Origin: Cheilinus undulatus
Lineage: Eukaryota; Chordata; Actinopteri; Labriformes; Labridae
Length of the DNA: 64,000 nt
Assembly (NCBI RefSeq): GCF_018320785.1
Contig: NC_054882.1
Location: 27,346,719 to 27,410,718 of the forward strand
Direction: 5' to 3'
In this document: positions 1 to 13,500 of the stretch, one piece after another
Position numbering within the stretch: the first letter of the stretch is position 1
How the letters are laid out: every line of letters starts with the position of its first letter
Made by a program: the position numbers and the translations under genes
The notes under the pieces: model-generated
Database searches by the model: none
Told to the model about the DNA's origin: nothing
The model's input: the letters and a program-made list of their open reading frames with translations, nothing else

Positions 1-1429
1 GGCTTTTTTGGCAAATAAAAATCGCCAATGTCAAAGTGAAAACCAATTTCTACAAATGTCAATAAAATAAAAAATATGTAAGGTAAAATAAGTTACTGCA
101 TAAATAATGGGGATCACCTGATTGCGAAGAATGTGACTCAAGTGATTGTACTATAAATACATCTGTGTCTGGAAGGTCCAGTCACCGGTTAATCTGTATT
201 CCTGGCAACCATTACACCATAAAAATAAAAGAACACTCCAAACAACTCAGAGAAAATTTTAAAAGGTAGGCAATGGATACCAAACATTTCCAAGGCACTG
301 AACATCCCCTGGAGTTCAGTTAAATCCATCATCAGGAAATGGAAGGAATATGGTGCATGTGTGAATCTACCTAGATCAGGCCGTCCTCACAAACTGAGTG
401 ACTCTGCAAGGAGACTAGAGAGAGAGAGAAAGAGCAAGATAGGCTACCAAGACACCTATGACTACTCTGAAGGAGTTACAAGCTTCAGCAGCTGAGACGG
501 GAGAGACACTGCATATCACAGCTTGTGCCTGGGTTCTTCACCAACCAGAACTTTAAGGGAGGGTGGCAAAGAGAAAGCCACTGTTAAAGAAAACTTATAT
601 CAAATCTTGACTAGAGTTTGCCAAAAGGCATGTGGGAATCTACATGGTCAAGTGGGAGAAAGTTCTTTGGTTTGATGAGACCAAAATGGGGCCTTTTGCC
701 ATCAGACAAGACTATGTTTGACAGACACCAAACACTGCACATCACCACAAACACACCACCCACTATGAAGCACGGTGGTGGCAGCGTCATGCTGTAGGGA
801 TGCTTCTTGGCAGCCGGCCCTGGAAGGCTTGTAAAGGTAGAGGTAAAATGAATACGACAAAATTTAAGACACAGGAAGACAATCTTATTCAGTCTGCAAA
901 AGAAGTATGGCTTGGGAGAAGATTTATTGTACAGAAAGACAATGAACTAAAGCATACAGCGAAAGCTACCCAGAAATGGTTTAAAGACAATAAGGTGAAT
1001 GTTCTGGAGTGGCTGAGTCAAGGTCCAGACCTCAATCCAATAGAGAATTTGTGACTCGACTTGAAAAGGGCTGTTCACACCCAAACCCTGTGCAACCTGA
1101 CAAGGCTTGAGCAGTTTAGAAAAGAACAATGGAGTAAAATTGCAGTGCCAGATTGAGACCTGTACACAGACTCAGTGCTGTGATTGCAGCCAAAGTTGCA
1201 TCTACTAAATACTGATTTGAAAAGAGTAAATATTTATGCAGTCACTCATTTTGCATTACATTTTGTATTTAATTGAAGTCACTTTGTAGGAGTCTTTTCA
1301 ATTTGAAATTATAGACAAGCTTTTTGTGTTTTTGGTCAGAAAAGCCTAATCATATTGGCCATGACTGGTTTATAAATTCAATAAAAGGGTAGAAAATCCA
1401 AGGGGGTGAATATTTTTTCAAGCACTGTA
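1..1429 (+). mobile_element. Tc1-like DNA transposon remnant (left end outside window)
   Basis: Decayed transposon of the Tc1/mariner superfamily lying in a nek9 intron. The plus-strand translation around 800-1054 retains the end of a transposase with the DDE-type signature (GPDLNPIENL at about 1023-1052). Upstream stretches near 660-800 also read as transposase (FDETK-like, then HGGGSVM-like), but stops and frameshifts separate the pieces and a stop follows the IENL motif directly. The right end reads GGGGGTGAATATTTTTTCAA then AGCACTGTA, the usual kind of Tc1-family terminus, ending at a TA. The other terminus is not visible. Non-functional; confidence in the superfamily is high, in the exact boundary moderate. 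Confidence 0.85.
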
Positions 1430-1533
1430 CATTATGCCCACTAACACTACACTACTAAGGTTAGTGGAGCAAAGGGATTATTTAATCACCTGAAAATATA
1501 ATGAATATATTTGAAAAATAAAATCAAACTCAC

Positions 1534-2956
1534 AGTCTCAGCCATTGAAAACTCAGAGTCTAGCTTCTTTGCGAGGCCATAGTCTCCTAGCTTGATGAGG
1601 TCAGTCTTTGTTAGAAAAATATTCAGAGTTTTGATGTCTCTGTGAGAAAATGAGAAGTTTCATTATAAAAACATATATCATATGCTTTTTAAATTCCTAC
1701 AGGAAAACATCTCACCTGTGCAAGATCCCAGCCTTGTGAATATGGGCCACTGCTGAGGCAATTTGGTATAGATACCAAATAACCACCTAAAGAAACACGT
1801 TAAAGGTAAGTCAACTATGTGACAGTAGATTGTCTGTGTATAATAAATGCCTTGAAGTGTTGCCACATACATCTTCACTGAAGAGCTTCCCCTTCCGTTG
1901 ATTGATTTTATCGTAAAGATTACCTCCTGTGGAAATTACACCATTTAGCACTCTGTCAGACTATTTAAATTCATCCTAAACACAAGTGGGCATAGTCACA
2001 GCATTTACTTACCATTACAATACTCTAACTCTATGAAAAGAGTGTTTTTATCCATGAAGTGATTGAAATAGGCAATGATGTTGTTGTGCTCCAGAATGGA
2101 CAAGATGCTGATTTCATTCATGACATCTCTACGGTCCTTCTCTGAGAGCGAGTTCAGTTCCACCTCCTTCCATACCACCAGAGAATTGTCCTGGAAGTAG
2201 TAATAAAGAAATGTCATCAATAAATACAATTTAAAAGCACAATTAAGCATTTTTAACCCCCACAACCAGAATGACTGCATATCAGCGATTCTCTGCATAA
2301 GACAGAATCACTGAAAAAGATTGAAAACAAAAAAATTCTTATCATTAAACATTGATGAGTGACATGACTGGGAAGTGAAAAAAGTCAAGTCAAGACATTT
2401 ATCTTGTTCCACTGAAGAATTTCTCACAGGGGTAAGAAAACTGACGACCAGCGAGGGTTCAGTTATCTAGAGTTTTCTGTACCACAGTCATTCAAAATAA
2501 ATCCCCTATTAAAGGAAAAGTACTACAAGTAACAAGATATTTGTGATACCTCTAAGTGTTTATTTCATAACAAGGTGTGGTATTGGTAATTTAAGACTTG
2601 GAAACCATGTCTGAGTAAATAAAATAAGTTCTATGGAGCTTGAGAAGCTGCAGAAGACCTATCACCCTGAAACTGCAACAGAGATGGAATATTTCAGCTT
2701 CAAAATGCTGCTCGTTGTCTCTTTTTCTTATCAAAGACAGCTGTGCATGCTTTGACACAGTGTAGTTTACCTCTGTTCTTCTGTACAGAGTTGCTTCACC
2801 AAACGCCCCCCTCCCGAGGATCCGGATAGGAATGTAATGCAGTTTCTCCTCTTCGCCATAAAACGTGCTCGACGCTGATCGCTCACTGACCACAGATCCG
2901 CCACCCAAATCTGAGTTTAGCGAGTCGAAATGTCTTTCATAGTCCTCTAGTGACAT
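1534..2956 (-). CDS. nek9: nek9 (NIMA-related kinase 9), exons 1-5, partial
   Basis: NEK9/Nercc1 is a mitotic Ser/Thr kinase acting with NEK6/7 in spindle and centrosome function. Coding exons on the minus strand with GT-AG borders: 2771-2956 (62 codons), 2013-2190, 1871-1926, 1716-1786 and 1534-1639; phases match throughout (0, 1, 0, 2, 0). The start [16 protein letters not shown] resembles the NEK9 N-terminus. Glycine loop LGRGAFGEA is in exon 1, the catalytic-lysine motif VVWKEVEL in exon 2, [11 protein letters not shown] across exons 4/5, and DYG instead of DFG in exon 5, as expected for NEK9. The kinase domain is cut after the activation-segment start (MAET); the rest, including the RCC1 repeats, lies beyond position 1. 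The ATG at 2956 is chosen from N-terminal similarity. Confidence 0.93.
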
Positions 2957-3062
2957 TTTGGTTCGGAGACTTGTTTGCCCGTGGCAGTGATGGAAATAAC
3001 CCGTACAGGCCTGAAGACAACTCCTTCTGAAAGACGCCTACTAAACCGTACACACGTCTACC

Positions 3063-3269
3063 ATGTTACCTGAGTCGACAACAAAAACGCCAGTTAGACC
3101 AAAAGTACAACCAGGGGGCCTGAAATCCCCTCTAAAGATGCAAAGTCAGAAAAATACAACGTCGCATTATACGTCAAACTATAGTTGCACTACAGTCAAG
3201 CGAGACACAACAAAATCATTACGTTTAGGCAACTTTTCGAACTTTCAGAATAAAAGGGCGCCTTCTTAA
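3063..3269 (+). other. small ORF divergent from nek9 (68 codons), doubtful
   Basis: An ATG-initiated 68-codon frame starts 106 bp upstream of the nek9 start codon on the opposite strand. The peptide is basic and rich in Ser/Thr/Asn/Lys, with TPVRPKVQPGGLKSPLKM near its start. I do not recognise it. It could be the first exon of a divergent transcript, a remnant of a neighbouring gene, or chance. AATAAA occurs at its 3' end. An ETS-like ACCGGAAGTG lies on the minus strand near 3308-3317. No splice-linked second exon was identified. Confidence 0.2.
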
Positions 3270-4103
3270 CTCTGTTGCGTCTATTTTCCGACGAAAGCAA
3301 ACAAACCACTTCCGGTTCAGTTGGTTGGTAATAAGTTAACTTGATTTTTTCAACAGTAAGGACAAGATAACAGCGCCACCTAGCAAACCAAACTCCAAAA
3401 CTGCCACTGAAAGGCCAACAAACCCCTCCAAGTGGACTAAACATACAAAGGCATGTTTTGACAGTCTGATGATTTGTTGGCACAAAGAAAAAAAAAAAAA
3501 AATAAATAAACTGCAGTTTTATTGTTTTAAATTATTTTTTGACCGGAAAAAGTGTTTTTTTTTTTTTTTTGTTTAATTTGTAGATTTTGGAGGGAAGATT
3601 TAGGTATGTTTGTTTGATTTTCTGTTTCAACAACAACAACAAAAACCCACTATAAAAAACTCTTGTAACTATTTACTGTACAAACATTTATACATTTTGG
3701 GATTTTTATTTGAAATTTGCAATAAAGTACAAAAAAAGTACTAGAGTGCAAAGTCTTCATAAAAATGCATGTACGTGATTCATTATACACATAGGACTAT
3801 ATAGCCATATCTTAGGATGTTTACTGGGAGTTTAGTAGTTTCTGTGTCATCAAGCCTTGGTTTATTCTGCTTTTTTTATTAAACAGATTTTATTATGAAC
3901 AGTTAAAATTTTACAAACATTAGGTAAATATTCACATTAAATGAATGCAATTAAACATTAAGCAGCCATACCTTAAAAAACATAATGTAGTATAAAAATG
4001 AGTAAATAAATACTAACGTACATAAAGTAAAATTAAGCAAATGAAAAAAAAAATAGATCATCCCTAATTATCAATCAGACAACACTCAGACACACACACA
4101 ATG

Positions 4104-4166
4104 TATTAATAATAATAATAATAATATACAATAAAAACAATAGTAATAAAAAAATAATAATAATAC
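4104..4166. repeat. AAT microsatellite
   Basis: Two short blocks of AAT/ATA triplets separated by an A-rich stretch, preceded by a short CA run at 4087-4101. Simple-sequence repeat with no coding potential. Confidence 0.85.
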
Positions 4167-6104
4167 TATGAAAGCTCTCAAATGGGATCCAGATTTTATC
4201 GTTCACGTGAAAGAGTTGCCTCTTTATATCAGCTTGTTCACTTATTGCACATCACCAATAACCACAGAGCCATCCTTTTTACAGATACACTAAAGTAAAA
4301 CTAAACACTGAAATATGGAGAAACAACTGATCTGAAGCTTTGTTTAAACAAAACTTTTCGGTGTGCTCATCTGTTCCCCATAAAACAGACAGCAGTGTTT
4401 CACACTGCTATCCCTCACCAGGAACCACTTTGGAAAACTGCACATCAGTTTTAATTATTTCAATTGAGAAAACTAAAACATAATACACAAGAGTTCTAAT
4501 ATTGTTTTTCTTGACAAAAGATTTATGTATAAACTATACACTATTATGAGGCTGCATCAGAGCCACTCTAGAAAAAGGGAGAAACAAATGTTTTTCAAGA
4601 AAAAAACTCTCAAAATTCTCAAGTTTAAAGTCATTAATTTACGAGAAAAAACAGCAGAATTCTTGAGATCATAAGGTTATCAACCTTGTGACAAACTAAT
4701 CTTAAACCCTGGCAAAATGTGCCTCAAAGTTGCTGTCCCTGAGCCCATACTCCATAGGTCCCTCCAACTCAGCTTCCTCTTTTCTACACCCTCCCAGTTC
4801 ATCCACTGTCCCTGCTTAGCCTGAGCCACAGCCTAGGTACACCCTACTAATTCCCTCTGTCTATGTACTATTGTCCTATTGGCTGGTTTATCAAAAAAAT
4901 CCTAGAAATATGTTCGGAGTATGCAGAGAGAGCTTCATATGCACCCACAGAGAAAGTCTTGTGCACATGCATAGATAAAAAGACAGTGTCAGAAGCAGCC
5001 AGAAATAGAGGATGATGGCTTGAGCACGAGCAACAAAGAAACTGAAAGCAGTTGGCGTTAGAAGCGCAGAACATGCTGAAAAGCCGCACCTCTGCATTGT
5101 TTGTGACAGTTTGATATTCACAAAGCACTGACCCGCCAAAGTATAAACCAAAGTAATTCCACTGATAATCAGATATGTAAAATAAAGAGCGCTGCATGTA
5201 AATACCGACTATTTATTAAAACACTTATGAATACATTTTTGTACTGTATTTATAGAGAGTCATCTAAAAGGTTTTGGAATTATCTTAAATGAGGGTCTAC
5301 TTGAGGTTTGGGCTGTGAGTTGAATTCTGATCAGCTCATCATCAGTACCTGACGTTGCTCAGATTGACGCTGTGAAGAGAAAGGTTTCTCTTTCACTAAG
5401 CTGTGCCTCCTCTCTCCTCCTGTCTTTTCCTCACATCTCTCTTTCAATCCCTAGGAAGGAAGGATACCAAAATATCACTCACATACCCTTATATCCACCC
5501 TTTGAAATCAACAGGTTGCTGAAACATGTATTGACATGTCTCCATCTAGTGGTGAAGCAGAAGAATCATCGTCAACTTCTACTGGAGAAGCTGTAAGTTG
5601 CCATTCATTGTCCAACTATATCAAATTTTTCGCTTAGGCTAGCTGTCACAATATCTAAGGAAAACAGGTGAGCTGGCAAAAATTAAACCGCAGAAGAAAA
5701 GATTTGAAGATCAGCTTCATGGCATTTTAACACCAAAAACAGGTACTTTGTGGTGGAAGCCACCTGTGTTGTATGTGTAACTGATTAATCAATGGACAGC
5801 CTGCTTTAATTTGTTGCTTCACAGCAGCAGAATAATAAACATTTCAATCAAAGCAACAAAAATCAGCTTTATTTATAGCCTTCTTAAAAATGCTTTCCCA
5901 TTAAAACAGAATGACCTTTTTACTGGCAACGTTAACAATGCAGATGGAGACACACAACTAAATGATTAGGAAAGTAATGTCAACATTGCTAGGTCATAAT
6001 GTGCCAAACCATCAGGATGCTGGACAATGAAGTAAAAGATACTGAGACAGCTTTAGTTGAGGAGAACTGAATAATCGTCTGAAGAGACAACAAATATGTT
6101 GATG

Positions 6105-6530
6105 TGGAAAATTGGGCAAAAAGTGGCAAAATTGGCTAAAATGATTGTTTTTTGAAATGTGGCAAATTTGGGCAAAAAAAGGCCAAACAATAGCAAAAGT
6201 GGACAAAAATTGGCAAAAAGGTGGCACAACTGGGTTAACAGTGGCCAAAAGGGGTAAAAAGTGATGAAAAATTGGCAAAAAAGACAAAACAATAGCAAGA
6301 GTGGGCAAAAATTGGCAAAAAGGTGGCACAAATGGGTTAAAAGTGGCACAAAAAGTGGCAAAAATGGGTTAAAAGTGATGAAAAATTGGAAAAAATTGAC
6401 AAAACAATAGCAAAAGTGTGCAAAAAGGTTTATAAAGGTGGCACAAATGGGTTTGGATTTGCAAAAACATGTTGAAAGTGTCAAAACGGTGCAACAATAG
6501 GTTACAAGTGGCAAAAAGTACAAATTCTCC
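6105..6530. repeat. degenerate GTGGCAAAA minisatellite, unit 1
   Basis: About 425 bases of loosely repeated GTGGCAAAAATGGGTTAAAA and GGCAAAAAGG words, period irregular. Flanking sequence on both sides (from about 5930, AACAATGCAGATGGAG, to about 6590, GGCACACTAGTGTGGG then TTGAGAACCACTGC) suggests that the array is carried inside a larger dispersed element; the same left flank recurs next to the array at 45826. The repeats lack stops in one antisense frame, which creates spurious long reading frames. Confidence 0.85.
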
Positions 6531-7138
6531 AGGCACACCTAGACTTGCTTCAAGGCACACTAGTGTGGGCCACATCATTTGAGAACCACTGCATTTGTGA
6601 AATGGGTCTCTCCAGAAGCTTTCTGGAACATTAGGACGTTTTGTTAAAAGCGCTTTTAAAACCCGTTAACTGAAACGCATATAAGGATGCCGGTCGTATA
6701 AAAAATGCTAACAACTTACACAGGAAGTGCTAATGTTATTCTGTTCTTTTATTCTATCAAGAAAAAATATGAAGCTTTAGCAGAGAAATAAGGAACGGTC
6801 GTGGTTATTTACCGTAGGAAACAATGGGAGACTGTGTTTCGACTAGGTCTTCAGTTCATTGAAATGTCAGTGTGTCATGAACTCACATAACCTTTCTTCT
6901 CACCGCCTCCTTCTCTTCCTCTGCAGGTTAGCATAAACAGCGCAGTAGCTCACCATGACAACAGACGAATAACGCGACTGAACTGCCATTTCTCTAATTT
7001 CGTTGTCGACAAAACTAACAAAGCTGTTGCGAAGAGTCATCATTATCTAAAGGTAAGAACTATCTGTGGATAAATTTGGAAGACATTAAATATTGTCCAA
7101 AGCGTTTCGATTAACAATGAGAGGGGTGAGGGTGCGTG

Positions 7139-7150
7139 CGCGCATGCGCG
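7139..7150. promoter_or_regulatory. NRF1-type palindrome in intron 2, unit 1
   Basis: CGCGCATGCGCG is a perfect 12-base palindrome matching the NRF1 consensus YGCGCAYGCGCR. It lies about 195 bases upstream of the large coding exon of the unknown gene in an otherwise AT-rich region, which suggests an internal promoter. Function is inferred from the motif only. Confidence 0.5.
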
Positions 7151-10100
7151 AGTTTAAGGTGATTCCCCTGTTTTTAGGCCCTTGGCTCTATGCTTGGATC
7201 CTGTGCCTTGATCCTTGACGTCACTAAAATTAGTAGTACTACCCACACCAGGAGAGTTACACCTGTGTTAATAGTTGACAAGAGTCTTTAAAGTCAAGTC
7301 AGAGGCAGCAGTGAATATTTACACAGCAGCTGATAATTTACTAGAAACTTGTTTTGAAACTGACATTGGTAAAGATGATTGAAGAAAATATTTCCAAAAT
7401 GAGATCGGTGAATGAGATAGATACATTTGAAGAAAATATTTCCAAAATGAGATCTGTTAATGAGATGGATAAAACGGTTCTAATCAAATCAGAATCTCTT
7501 CGTCCCCTGGTGGACAAACATTTTGAGAAAATCACATCAGCACAGTGGAGCAAGATGGCTGTTGGAATTTGGGATCCAGCCACAGAGGACACTCTGGCTG
7601 ACATGTTGATGGAGATAATGCAGTCATGCACTGCTGACGTCCTGAAAATTGTCATCCCAGTGTATCGGGAGCGTCTGGCCAAATACGTGTCCCAACCTGA
7701 GATAGCTGCAGGATCGGGTGACTTCAATGTAACAGCACGCCTTGGAGACTCCCTCTCAGAGAGCTTCGCCAGTGCTCTGCAGGTCCCACATGAAAAATCT
7801 GAGAGTGCAGAAAAGCTGACGGAGCTGGTGGAGAGTGAAGTTTCACAGAAGGCAAACTGTCTTCTATCTGTGGCTGCAAACAGCCCATATTTACCAAAAG
7901 ATCCTGCCGTTTATGTCACCAGTTCCGTGTCCAGTCTGTCATCTCTGCGGTGCATGTTGACCTATGCAGCTGAGTGTCTGAAAGACTTTTTAAGTAAGCT
8001 AAACTTTAAGAGTCTTGGATTTTGTATGGGGCCACAAGATGTAAAGATTGTCTCTAGCCAGGGATGTAAATCACAAGTAGGCTCTGTGTGTTCTCTGGCA
8101 AAAGAGGAAGAAATGCAATGGGAATCTACTCCAAGCTTAAAATCAAAGATTTCTGTTGAGTCAGCGGTCCAATCAGTAAGTGACGTCCTGAAGAAGTGGT
8201 CTGATCAGAAACCAGACATCACTGAAGAGGCAGAAAATGACACCTCTTTTGATGTTTACAATGCAGCAACTGAAATTGTAAACCAAATAACAGATGGTTT
8301 GCAGGATGCTGACATTAAAGAGGAAATTCCTGAGCCGAGCCCGGCTAAACCTCGTGTGAATATGAGGCCAATACTTGGCATGGTGAGGACTTCTTGTCCT
8401 CAAACACAACACCTCAAAAAGACACCAGCACTAAGGAAGGGGTTCATAAAGTCAAATTCTACCAAGTTGTGGGGAACAAAATTGAGGAAACGATTGGAAA
8501 TCTACAAAATCAGTTTAGAAAAAAAGACACAGACTTCACGGTGAGTCTTAAACAGGTGTCAGAGTCCATCAGGCTCATGGAGGAACAAAGGGCTCTGGAA
8601 GAATCTTTACCAGGAGTTGTTCCAGAACCAAAGGCCATTAAAAAATTTCGCTTTCAGGTTTCGGATTCACGACCTATCCCAGAGATAGAGAAGACGCCTT
8701 CTCCCTTACATCGTGCAGACATCACAAAGGAAGTTGACATCTTGTTTGAAAAGATCAACTCACCACAAAAGGATGTCCGATGTGGAAATGAAAAACTGGA
8801 AAGCATCATGTCTAGCCACGAGATCCAGATGTTTGCAAAGGACCTGACAGATAAAATTTATGGTCATTTGAATGCTCACCAGACATCTTCTCATCCCCTT
8901 GTCCCACGGAGAAATTGTTACTCTGCCCCTGTCTTTTCCAAGAGAAGGGTGGACCAAACTACTCCTGAGGTCCAGTATATGATGGTAGAGGAGGCAGTGA
9001 GAGCATTCTTGCAGAAAGTCTTACTCTGGTTGGAGAAGGAGCCATCAGCTAATACAGAATTCAATCAGAAAGTTTCAGGTGCACTGACAGATATAGAAAA
9101 CCTGATTCCAATAATGCTGAACCCATCTGAAGAGAAGTGTGATGGCCAGAAGACAGTAACATCTTCTTCCAGTCAGCTATCATCTACTGACATAGCCACA
9201 CAAAGCTCTTCTTTGTGCTACGACGACTCAAATCTGCGTTATCATTTTGATAGTTATATTTTGACCTCGCGCTATGAATGGGTGTCTTCATGTCCAAATT
9301 CACCTGAGGTACTCTCTGTGTCTCCTCCGACCTCCTGCCTGAGCCATTCATCACCACCCAACAATCTGGTGACAGGCTCAGAAAGGTTGTTGGTTAAAGA
9401 CCACTTAGAGGAAACCAAAACCTCATCTGAGAAGTTAACCACTAAGGTGCTTTCGGCTCCAAGTAATGCCTCATCCCATGCAGACATCAGAATGACTAAC
9501 AGACTTTTTTCCATTCTGATGGCAAAGCTCTATTCAGAAGCACCCAAGAAACTCAGAATGTCCGTTCAGATGGAGGACCTTGATACCTTCACCAGCCGTC
9601 TGGCAGAGAAAGTCACGGAGGAGATTGGCTTCTCTGCTTTGAGTAAAATCCAGGACAGGAGGAGATTTGTTAAGGCCGTGCTAAAAGAGCTCTACATGGA
9701 GTATGGCTCTGCAGGAAAGACTCTGAGGGCAGCTTTATCAGATGAGACAGATTTTAATGAAGCTGTCCTAGAGTATGTGAAGCTCCATCTGGACCCCATC
9801 CTGCATCCCCCAAAACAAAGTTTAGTTACGAGGTTCTTTGTGGCACTGGGAAAAAAAATAACGGCCCCCTTTTCCTCGTGCATGAACACAGAGGACTAAA
9901 TTGACCCCCAACCTTGATCTTCTCTGTGTTGTTTCTCACAGTTGGCATTTGACAGTTAATTGCTTCTATTTAGGCGTGTCGCTAAAGCGACACTTTTAAA
10001 TTGAAGGCAGTTAGTCAAAATGCCAGCAATGGGGAGCATACAGTCAGGTTGGGGTTCCGTCATCCGTTAGGGTTTACGCCGGGTGCTCCGGTTCGCCCAC

Positions 10101-10572
10101 CGATTAAATATTGGTAAAAAAAAATCAAAAATAAAAATAAACAAACAAAATTGCACTTTGCATATATTTCTCTTTGCTCTAGGGTATGAGTGAAAATGTG
10201 TCAACTTGATTTGTCAACAAAGTATGGTTGATTTTTGGGGTTGAACACATTCATTTTCAATCACAACAGACATTATTCAATAAAGAAACTGGGTCACAAT
10301 TAGAAGATGTACACGGAGACAAAACATACTGGTGAAATAAAATGTACAAAAAATAATTTGTGCCTCAAAGTTCTGCTAAATGATCCTAACAGACTCACCA
10401 AAGCTTTATTCACCAAGGTTTTATAACACTGCCCAATAAGTTATTTTCTGTCCTTGCATATTATCCTATGGCACACTCTACCATGCTGTCATACATATAG
10501 ACAAAATAAAGACATCTGTGCACAGAGCTACCATACAGCATCAAGTAAATTACTCACAAACCCTTGTGCCCT

Positions 10573-13500
10573 CACTGTTGAGATCCACAGATTGCTGAAC
10601 AAGCATGGAAATGTCTACACTTAGTGGTAAAGGAGAACATCTAATGCATAATCAACTTCTACTTGTGATACTATATGCTGCTATTGTCTTGCTGTATTTT
10701 CCACTTGGCAAGTTTTCTTCATATCAAAGGAAACAGATGAGCTAAAGCAAACTATACTGCCCTACACTGTGTGATTGGGCTTCATCAGGTCTTCTAGTTA
10801 TAAATCAATTAGCAGATTGGCTTCATGGCATTGTAAAACCTGAAAACAGGTACTTTGTGGTGGAAGCCACCTGTGTTTTATGTTTATTTGATTAATGAAT
10901 GAACAGTCTTTGCTTTGATTTGTTGCTTCACAGCATTTGAGTTAAACCCATTAAAAATTTTGATTTTTTTGGGCCAAACACTGACAGTCCTGGTTGAAAG
11001 AGGTCTTTCAAAAACAAAATTAATTTTGTTCTGAATAGAAACATTAAATATGCCACTGCACGTGCTGTGGTAAAGGGACTCTCAACGTAAAAAGAATGTC
11101 TAAATCTTACACATATGCACCAGTATGGCAGTGTGAAGGAGTATGAATAAAGTGTTTGACCTCTAACCGGAGTCCAGAGAAAGTTATGAAGTGGCGAAAT
11201 ATAAATAAAAACGAATGAAAAATCCAAAACTATTATAACCTTGCAGAGGAAACACTGCCATGAGACCACAGCTCCTATGACCATAAGAGGGCAGCAGAGA
11301 CCACAGTCTTCTCTTGCAGAAAACAGTTTAGAAGTAATAAAACACCAAATAAACACAATGAGGCATATCATAGTAAAGGAGAGTTTGGTTTCAGTTTATC
11401 CACAAAATCAATCAAAATGCAAATACAGTCAATCATGGCTCATCACATTTGTAAAATGGGACTCTGCAGAAGCTTTCTGGAGCCTGTGAGTAGGGGCCCA
11501 TATGTCAAATACCATACACAATACATATAATTTTCAATAACATTCATGGCACTAACTCAGAATGTCTGTTCAGATGGAGGACCTTGACACCATCACTAGT
11601 CGTCTTTCAGAAAAAGTCACGGAGGAGATTGACTTCTTTGCTCTGAGTAAATTTTAGGACAAGAGGAGATTTGTTAGGGCCGTGCTAAAAGAGCTCTACA
11701 TGGAGTATGGCTCTCCAAGAGAGACTCTGAGGGCAGCTTTATCAGATGAGACAGATTTTGATGAAGCTGTCCTAGAACATGTGAAACTCTATCTGGTACC
11801 TTCCAAAATCCACCAAATCCAAGTTTAGTTAAGAGGTTCTTTGCGGCACTGGGAAGAAAGATAATGGCCCCCTTTTCCTCGTGCATGAACACAGAGGATT
11901 AAATTGACCCCCAACCTTGATCTTCACTGTGTTGTTTCCAACAGTTGGCATTTTGACGGTTTATGGCTTCTATTTAGGTGTGGTGTCAGATTTTTTTTTT
12001 AAATATTTTTTTAAATAGGATTTTATATCTTAATGATACAAACAAAGCAGAGCTGAAATAAAACAACACAAAAAAGACAAACACAACAGAACAAACCCAC
12101 CCCAAAATGGTGACAAGCGCTGCAAAGGACAATCACATACAGACTTTTAAACATAAATTGCATCAAAATAAAATATTTTGTCATGTTTACACAAAAGGTG
12201 TGAGATTGAACAAGCAGGATAGCTGAATACAATAATGCTGTGTGACAGTACAACTAAAGCAACACAGACAGAGTCAGCCGGCAACAAAAATAGATCATTT
12301 GAAACTAAAAACCGCCTTTAGTGTTTTTGAAGTAATGAGTCCAAGGGGTTCCATAATGTCCAGAATTTATCAGATTTGTGGCTGAAGTCATGAATCAGTT
12401 TCTCCAAAGGGAAAAAGGCTGCAATTTGTGAAATCCAGCAGACCAACGCAGCAAGATACACTTTTTCACCAGAAACAAGAGAATTGTTAACAGTGATTTA
12501 ACATCTATATTAAAAAGACTGTTAGGCATATGATTCAACAAATAAATGAAGAAGACAATGGGAACTGTTTGCCAGTGATCTCCGTAATCACAGAATGGAC
12601 TTCTTTCCAAAATGTTTGATCAAAGTTACATGACCAAAACATATGAATAGATGTATCTTTTTGAATCTTGCATTTAAACGAAGATTTGAAGTGTTTGGGA
12701 ACATTCTCTGAAGGCGAACTGGTGTAAAATATGTTCTATGAAAGAATTTAAAATTGTGTTCATGTAAAGAGATTGAAGTATATTTTGGAAAAATTTCACT
12801 GCAGATCCTTTATGTCGATAGCACTGAATGTCACCCCCAGATCACGCTCCCACAGCAGCCTCAGAGATTCAAAAACTGATGAATCAGAGTGCAGCAACAG
12901 CGTGTAAAACTTGGAGATAATACCTTTAAGTGTTTTGCAGGAGACTACAACACTCTCAAGTTCTGACAGTATCAGTTGGACTGAATCTTTCTCCAAAAAA
13001 GACACAGTGAAATAACGAATTTGAAAATACCTGATAAAGTCTTTATGAAGAATATCAAAGTCATTTTTAATTTGCTCGAATGTCTTAAAGGAGCAAGAGA
13101 TCAACAGGCCAGTAAAATCTGAGAGACCTTTAGAGGACCATTCTAATAGACTAATAGCTCTGATTTGACGAGGAAAATCTGGATTTAATGATAGAGGTGA
13201 CCAAACAGATAGAATAGAAGGAATTTTTAAGTATCCTCTAATATCTCTCCTGACCAGCAGTGTATTGAAGACAACAGAGTTATTATGGAGTGCTTTCAGC
13301 TGATCTATATTATTGATAAACAAAAGTGATTTTAACTGTCTGGGTTGACAAGCTAAAGATTCAAGCCTTACCCATAGAGAATCCTGTCTATCTAAACACC
13401 AGTTTGTCATTATTTTAAGTTGAGAGCATAAACGGCACATTTAAATTGAATGCAGTTAGTCAAAATGTCACCAATGGCGAGCATACAGTCAGGTTGGGTT

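Larger units (their letters stand above)
2957..4544. other. single-copy AT-rich spacer between nek9 and the tandem array
   Basis: Apart from the small ORF at 3063-3269 I see no gene. It holds homopolymer A and T runs (3487-3502, 3557-3571), a CAA run near 3630, an ATT/AAT microsatellite at 4104-4166 and long AT-rich stretches. It is the unique left flank of the triplicated unit: the sequence up to 4544 is not found again at the start of units 2 or 3. Confidence 0.7.
5536..9899 (+). pseudogene. unknown-gene copy 1, frameshifted
   Basis: Copy of the three-exon gene described in unit 2. Exons: 5536-5592, 6927-7052 and 7345 onward. In the large exon a one-base loss at about 8386-8388 (GTGAGGACTT where unit 2 has GTGAGGGACTT) breaks the frame; the upstream part then stops at 8544. 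The remaining frame is open from 8394 to 9899 and ends like unit 2. A three-base in-frame loss (EPSPAKP instead of EPRSPAKP) lies just upstream, and one residue differs later (SSHEIQMF versus SSREIQMF). Everything else is almost unchanged, so it is either a very young pseudogene or an intact gene with an assembly indel. Candidate polyadenylation signal AATAAA at 10279-10284. Confidence 0.7.

Noticed and set aside
6105-6530. Regularly spaced repeats as a CRISPR array
   Set aside because: The repeats are degenerate with irregular period and no unique spacers, and the genome is vertebrate.
6053-6538. 161-codon minus-strand frame rich in Phe, Cys, His and Leu, repeated in all units
   Set aside because: It is the stop-free antisense frame of the GTGGCAAAA minisatellite: low complexity, no gene features.
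10928-11371. 147-codon minus frame (and its copies at 23606 and 36296)
   Set aside because: It runs antisense through the noncoding part of the decayed paralogue, with hydrophobic random-looking sequence, and is frameshifted in unit 3.
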